Shown here: piece by piece, positions 59,041-64,000 of the stretch
How the letters are laid out: the number at the start of each line of letters is the position of its first letter
Numbering within the stretch: the stretch's first letter is position 1
DNA from: Hypoxylon rubiginosum
Taxonomy: Eukaryota; Ascomycota; Sordariomycetes; Xylariales; Hypoxylaceae
Direction: 5' to 3'
DNA length: 64,000 nt
Assembly (NCBI GenBank): GCA_902806565.1
Contig: CADCXA010000007.1
Location: 595,270 to 659,269 of the forward strand
Notes under the pieces: generated by a model
What the model saw: only the letters and a program-made list of their open reading frames with translations
What the model was told of the DNA's origin: nothing
Databases searched by the model: none
Program-made: the position numbers and the translations under genes

Positions 59041-59228
59041 CAAGATGCTAAACATGCAAAGCGATCCAAGGGTCAGAGACTTGACATGAGAGTCCTCGTA
59101 GCTCTATGCGACGCATAAATGATGGTTAACGCATCAACGACGGCACCATCAGCCCCGATCTGATCCACAGCCGCGAAATGTACCTCGAGCGTCCCTCGCT
59201 TTATAGAAGACGTATTTTCCCCACAGTG

Positions 59229-59256
59229 ACCGCGAGCAGACTCCTCTGCTCGCAGA
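59229..59256 (+). repeat. Core-only palindrome
   Basis: CGCGAGCAGACTCCTCTGCT, then CGCAGA: a nearly perfect 24 bp inverted repeat without outer arms. Confidence 0.85.
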
Positions 59257-59905
59257 TCTAGTGGGGTTTCGCGCGTGCTGCATGCTGGTCACACCGTAGA
59301 CTCTTCAATAGCTTGATGAAACGGCTGTAAGTATGTAGGGACACGGTCACTCAGTTATTCAGGTCAGACCGGCCCCGCCTTATGGGGAGAAAGTAGGTGA
59401 AAAGGATGACTACCTACTCTAACGAGCATGATGGCCTTGTGACGGACCTACTTTACAGCTCGAGCCACCGCTAGCTAATAACCCTAGACACTTTGCTGAT
59501 CACCTAGTGACAACGAGTTTGCTAATGCCAGCACCCGATTGGCCTGGTCACCTTTACCGACAGATTGAAGCCTTGCCGACTGATCGAGAAAAAATTGAAC
59601 GATTGCCATTCTTACAAGAGGATGGGCATAGGGAATTGATGGGGTTAGGTAGTTTTAACAGCTCTTCTGCCCCGATACATCTGCGCCCTTCTTTCGTCGC
59701 GTCGGTACTCTACTGCTTTTAAACAGCACTTCGTCTCGTCTGTGTTCCAAGTCCGCGGACGATATCCCATGCTTCCATTATCTGATGGACTTTATTATCA
59801 CACCACCTTGTAGCTCTCAGACGTGCGAGAGACCTTTTGCGATGGAGGCGCACACGGCGACCCGAGCTGCTTACATGGACCAGAGTAACAAGAGGAGCCG
59901 AGTAT
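59257..59905. other. Intergenic, nothing recognised
   Basis: The frame 59507-59722 (71 residues) is open but unassigned. No repeats were noticed. Confidence 0.4.
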
Positions 59906-60125
59906 GGAGGTAGCTATCTCGTTCCCGTCAATCTGCACTGGAACCTACTGCCATCTCGACGCGTGAGATACGTCAAAGGCCTACCTGGGTGTCCTGGATC
60001 AAATGAGGTACTAACTCGGGCCGGGCATCCTCAAACGTCGTCGATTCCCGAAGCTCTCCATTCGCTATACCAAAGACATACCAAGATCCATACGTCCCCG
60101 CTGACCTCTGCCACGGTCTCTGCGC
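59906..60125 (+). repeat. Rearranged copy of 55480-55720
   Basis: Left part (59906-59975) is inverted and right part (59997-60080) direct relative to 55480-55720. The last part (60080-60125, CCACGGTCTCTGCGCACGAG) matches 58580-58630. The segment therefore contains at least two rearrangement junctions. Confidence 0.75.
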
Positions 60126-60149
60126 ACGAGATGTAGCTCGCATCTACCG

Positions 60150-60260
60150 ATAACGCAAACGTAGCCATGTGTAACCGTATTGAGTTGACTTACATCCGGA
60201 TTCCCACTTGCTGTGGCAAATAGATGCTGCGTAGATATTGAGCATCATCTTCTTAAGATC
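60150..60260 (+). repeat. Duplicated segment, related to 57955-58100
   Basis: See 57955. Confidence 0.8.
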
Positions 60261-60374
60261 TTCATTTCTCATTCAGAAAGGACACGAGACTCACTAGCTG
60301 GTCTATCTGACTCGTCCTGACTGCTTGGATTTCCTATGAAATAATGCTCTAGCCTCGCAAGCTTGCTGTAGCTT

Positions 60375-60590
60375 TGTAACCCTAGTCGTCCGGACCCTGA
60401 CTGATGCGTCGCGGAGGTGGCATAACGCTCTGTAGCATCAATATTATCACTCCCATGGTTGACCGCATCAATTGTCTGACTACCCTTTCGTAGAACCAAG
60501 CCCTGTTCATATCCAACCCAGCGAGGAATCTCAACGGGGAAGGTGACCCCATTCGAATAATGATAGTGTAAAGGGTGTAGAAAATTTCCA
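60375..60590 (-). repeat. Inverted copy of 21740-21980
   Basis: See 21740. On the minus strand one frame reads GLDMNRAW and LMLQSVMPPPRRISQGPDD, paralleling GLDMGRAW and LMLQSVMQPPQRVGRGSDD at 21740. Confidence 0.7.
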
Positions 60591-61053
60591 AAGACTCAAA
60601 TAGTGCTCTGAAATTTCCGGCCCTGGCGTAAACGTCTATAGGCAGCCTTCTCATTGCCATCACTCGCCCGTGGTGCCCGATAATCGTGGGTCAGCTCTCC
60701 ATGGGTTCCCGGATTCTACCCAGATCGTCGGCTCCGTCACAACACGAGACTTTGATATCAGAACTTTGCATATTCCGAGTTTGGGAACACCTGGCCTATG
60801 GGAACACCCGGGAACACCTGGGTCCAGATAACAGGTGCCGCCAACCTCGTATAACAATGCAGCGTTTACTTACCGTTACACATGTGAAGAGCCATGCTAA
60901 CGCTGGTAGGGATGTAATCTTTATGACTCTTATGGCGGGTTGCGGTACCTAGAGTATCCAGATTTTGGGCAAGAAGGAGAGGTGCAATACCTGGACTGTC
61001 CCGTTCGGGGGCGCGCTACTCTAGATTATAATACCGAAATAGGCCCTATTAGA

Positions 61054-61258
61054 GGCCGCGAGCAGAACATATGGCCCCCCACCGAATCTGGGTGCAGACT
61101 CTTCTGCTCGCGAGGTACCACCTAGGTTCGCTGTTCTGCTCGCAATATACCCATTAAAATTAGGTGCGAGCAGAACAATGGATTTGGGGGAGTCCCTGTG
61201 AGCAGAAGAGTCTGCCCCCAGATCCCCACCAAGGATGGCTGTTCTGCTCGCAGGTATA
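61054..61258 (+). repeat. Nested palindrome pair P7 + P8
   Basis: P7: CCGCGAGCAGAACATATGG, GGTGCAGACTCTTCTGCTCG core, GCTGTTCTGCTCGCAATATA. P8: AGGTGCGAGCAGAACAATGG, GTGAGCAGAAGAGTCTGCCC core, GCTGTTCTGCTCGCAGGTAT. Confidence 0.88.
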
Positions 61259-61740
61259 TTTTGGGTGAGCCGCGTGCTTCCACCTTGAAAAATGGGATTC
61301 CCTCCAACGCCACTGCAATCCTTTAAGCGACACGACATGCTACTGGACAAGCCTTTCAAAATCCCAGACCTCAGAGCTTGATATTGGTACCAGGGATTTC
61401 TAAGAATATGGCAAACGCGCCATAGCTCAATAGCCTTCATCTACTTACCGAGTATTCGCCTGTATGCCGCAAATGAGTACTGTAGCCCTCCCTGTCGCTG
61501 GCGATATGCAGGCAGACCTTTCTGCCCACGATTTCCTAAGCAAAGTCCACCAGTACGTTACGATTTTCGGAAAGGCACTGGCCTGCGCCGAGTCAGTCAA
61601 GCTCAGCAACACGTCATTCCTATTGCCTATTGCCAGCAATGTAAGCTGTTATGAGCAGAATATGCCTCGTAGATACCCAACAGCCTTACCCGATACTGAG
61701 AGAGCCTGTATGTGTCTTCTGCCCAAGGACCCTGGCTTTA

Positions 61741-61941
61741 TACACTGCGAGCAGCACACATAAAACCCGACCAGATCTACGAGCAGGCTTTTCTGCTCGA
61801 GGTTACCCTAAGGAAATACGTCTTCTGCTCGCACCCAAATTTCAGATCTATACTGCGAGCAGAACAAGGGGTTTTCCTAGGAAACCGCGGGCAGAAAGAC
61901 CTGCCCGTAGACTTGGTGGGAAAACAATTGTTCTGCTCACC
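61741..61941 (+). repeat. Nested palindrome pair P9 + P10
   Basis: P9: TACACTGCGAGCAGCACACA, ACGAGCAGGCTTTTCTGCTC core, GTCTTCTGCTCGCACCC. P10: TATACTGCGAGCAGAACAAG, CGGGCAGAAAGACCTGCCCG core, AATTGTTCTGCTCACCC. Confidence 0.88.
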
Positions 61942-62038
61942 CAACCATTTTGGATATCGCCAGCGACAGTGAGGGGATGAGGACTTGAGACTTTCGGTAT
62001 GATCTAGGCTAGCGCCCCTGAACGGGACAGTCCAGGTA

Positions 62039-62985
62039 GCCACTGATTCCGGTCTTTAACTTACTGGATTGCTCAGTTGGCCCATAGAAAAGACTAAAGT
62101 AATCTGGCATCATGGAAATCGTCTTGGTAGGCGCAGTTGCTTGTCTATCTACGTACTTACAATACATGTAACTAATTGACAAGTACCAGCGTCGTGGCAA
62201 GCGATCTATGCCGTTGCTGTAATGCAGCGAGCTGGGCGTCGGTAATGATGAACGGATGTGTTTCAAACGGCGTCAGGTCGAGCGGCATAAGTTTTCCATC
62301 TAGTTCGAAAGAAGACTCGATAGTCAAGCCGTGTAGCCAGTCGTTGCAAGAGCTGGCAGGTAAGATCATACGCACATGGAGCCCACATGGAGCGCGTTCA
62401 ACACGTCCCGTGTGAAGCTGTATGGGGAGATCCGTTCTTGACTGTTTAACGGCGGGTTGACTGGTCTGGTTAACCGGTCAGCTCCAATCATTCGATGATG
62501 CCAAAGGCGACTATCTGTATCGTTGCAATCCACTTCGTCGGCTAGGAATTTCTCACTGTGTCATTTAAGCGCCGAGGCGAGCAGCCGGTTTGGCTTGTTG
62601 TGGTTCTTGGTGATTGGGAGTCGGGGAATCTAATACAATCCAAAACTCGACATTTGCTTTCCGGATGTTTTAAAAGGCACTTGAATAGATTTACGTTCTA
62701 GGAGTTCTCAACATAGCCATTATTAGTTAGCTCAACCGCGATGATGGTGATAATGTTAAGAGTTACGTATTACGGCGATAGTAATGAAAAATGACCCCCG
62801 GGAATCTATGTATTGGTATGTTATAAAAACAAAACACGGGCGGTACTTCTGGAATCCGTAGAATGCCATACCGAATCGCCATATTTTGAGGTACCACGTA
62901 TGTCGGCTTCGCAATGGAACTATTCTAAATGGCAGAGCGCAGCGCTCAATTAAACTGTCACTACCACGACTCAGCGATGAAGTTC
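62039..62985. other. Subtelomeric spacer
   Basis: No gene recognised. The composition falls toward AT (62640-62880) before the GC-rich terminal repeat. The minus frame 62172-62375 is open but unassigned. Confidence 0.4.
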
Positions 62986-62989
62986 AGCT

Positions 62990-63712
62990 CAGCTGGAGCA
63001 CTTTGCTGAGTTTGTGGCGAGTACCATGGCAACGTCACGATGGTCACTGTTGCTCTGGCGCGCACTGGGCAACGTGCCACATGTCGTCGCCCCCACAATC
63101 CGCGCCCAATTGAGCTGCTGTCACCACGATGCCGTCCAGCCAGCTCAATCGGGGCGCTCCAGGTCCGGGGTGTCACCAGCGCATCGCGAACGAACCACGT
63201 CGTCACCGCTCAATCAGACCGTCCCGCTGAGGCTGTGGCGAGCACCGTAGTCGTCACGATGGTCACCGTCGTTCTGGGTGGGATGTCGGCAGTGCGCACA
63301 CCGGAGACTGTGCGACGAGCGATGTGGATCGATCACAGATAACGTCGGCACGCCCGAGGGGTCTGGGGGATGTTAGGTGCGGAACCGCTATCATGGCTGG
63401 GCAAGTAGGCACGGCGGAGATAAGCTGAGCTGTCACCACCACGAGTCGACGACGCGGTCCAGCTCAACCAGACCGTCCCGGCGAGGCTGTGGTGAGCACG
63501 ATGGTCGCGTCACGATAGTCACTCACCGTCGCTCTGGCTGTCGATACACGCACCGGAGACTGTGCGACGAGCGCGGTGGATCGCGGACAACGTCGGCACG
63601 TCCGAAAAGTCTGGGGGGACGCTGGGAGGGCGTGGAACCGCTGTCACGCACGTGGAGCGGACAGGGGTGCAGGTAGGCAAGCGGGCACGGCGGGGACAAG
63701 CTAAGACGGCAG
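62990..63712 (+). repeat. Degenerate subtelomeric tandem repeat, three copies
   Basis: The landmark CTGAGTTTGTGGCGAGTACC at 63007 recurs as CTGAGGCTGTGGCGAGCACC at 63228 and GCGAGGCTGTGGTGAGCACG at about 63480 (spacing about 220 and 254 bp). Each is followed by GTCACGATGGTCAC- or GTCACGATAGTCAC-type text and TGCTCTGG, GTTCTGG or GCTCTGG. Copies 2 and 3 also share CACCGGAGACTGTGCGACGA and AACGTCGGCACG. The block is GC-rich. Its open frames are repeat translations. Confidence 0.8.
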
Positions 63713-63784
63713 CGGAAAACGGGATCGGACGGAGATGAGACGTGAGCGGATGCGCGGAGCGCAGGAGCGAGCGGCGAATAAGAA

Positions 63785-64000
63785 GGGTTAGGGTTAGGGT
63801 TAGGGTTAGGGTTAGGGTTAGGGTTAGGGTTAGGGTTAGGGTTAGGGTTAGGGTTAGGGTTAGGGTTAGGGTTAGGGTTAGGGTTAGGGTTAGGGTTAGG
63901 GTTAGGGTTAGGGTTAGGGTTAGGGTTAGGGTTAGGGTTAGGGTTAGGGTTAGGGTTAGGGTTAGGGTTAGGGTTAGGGTTAGGGTTAGGGTTAGGGTTA
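63785..64000 (+). repeat. Telomere, (GGGTTA)36
   Basis: 216 bases of perfect hexamer with the G-rich strand running 5' to 3' toward the right end, as expected for a right chromosome end. Confidence 0.99.

Larger units (their letters stand above)
60990..62036 (+). mobile_element. TIR-bounded 1047 bp element carrying four nested palindromes
   Basis: The left end begins CCTGGACTGTCCCGTTCGGG; the reverse complement of the right end begins CCTGGACTGTCCCGTTCAGG. Similarity continues as GGCGC then CTAGAT-ACCGAAA, so one mismatch lies in the first 25 bases and a weaker extension reaches about 50. Both ends are directly flanked by TA (60988-60989 and 62037-62038), the target duplication of Tc1/mariner-type elements. 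No transposase is visible inside, so it would be non-autonomous. Contents: palindromes P7-P10, a copy of the 38283 segment at 61552-61615, and an inverted copy of the CTGTCGCTGGCGATAT flank (61486-61501 versus 61951-61968). Frames inside (for example 61464-61763) include palindrome sequence and are probably not genes. Confidence 0.7.

Noticed and set aside
55027..61960. CRISPR-like array
   Set aside because: Repeats are palindromic, unevenly spaced, in a eukaryotic subtelomere and without unique equal-length spacers or cas genes.
55894..61972. Open frames on both strands with recurring RAEQ, CEQN or LFC peptides
   Set aside because: They are translations of the palindrome arms in different frames; frames run through arms and spacers without consistent ends.

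Overview
The window is the end of a chromosome of a filamentous ascomycete. It finishes in 36 perfect GGGTTA repeats (63785-64000, the TTAGGG telomere), its genes are split by short introns (about 42-150 nt) with CTAAC/CTGAT-type branch sites, and it holds a 6 kb block stripped of G and C in the way repeat-induced point mutation (RIP) does. The recurrent TACCTAGGTA-type motif in the spacers would suit a sordariomycete, but that is a guess. Gene density is very low and falls toward the telomere, and many loci are decayed copies.

Left part (1-20 kb): a 5' piece of a gene fusing an S-adenosylmethionine methyltransferase to a covalent-FAD oxidase (1-1966, minus), divergent from a complete three-exon GTP cyclohydrolase I (3568-4635, plus). 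Then come an SMC3 C-terminal fragment (about 5.2-5.67 kb), a 371-residue protein with a C-terminal part resembling Gfd2/YDR514C-type exonuclease domains (8818-9933, minus), three weakly supported small multi-exon genes (12.0, 13.9 and 15.2 kb) and an intact GMC-family flavin oxidoreductase (18096-20102, minus).

Middle part (20-47.9 kb): mostly gene-free DNA with minisatellites and dispersed repeat copies. It contains one intact six-exon protein-kinase-fold gene (29278-30570). At 31.35-33.97 kb lies what looks like a decayed metabolic locus: an MFS transporter tail, a hotdog-fold thioesterase with two in-frame TAG codons, and a cytochrome P450 lacking its N-terminus and carrying several frameshifts. 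A flavin monooxygenase fragment (37.1-37.6 kb), a HET-domain fragment (40.3-40.55 kb) and a possible gene with a minisatellite inside its intron (43.5-44.26 kb) follow.

Right part (47.9-64 kb): the AT-rich block (47941-53992), then a 7 kb mosaic of duplicated and inverted pieces (55.0-62.0 kb). This mosaic is studded with a nested palindromic repeat built from a GCGAGCAGAAC/GTTCTGCTCGC motif. Four of these palindromes sit inside a 1047 bp segment bounded by about 25 bp terminal inverted repeats and TA dinucleotides (60990-62036), which looks like a DNA transposon or MITE. A degenerate tandem repeat of about 220-250 bp (62990-63712) abuts the telomere. The palindrome family and its TIR-bounded carrier are the best candidates for something undescribed. 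All calls come from reading the sequence by eye; no database search was run.
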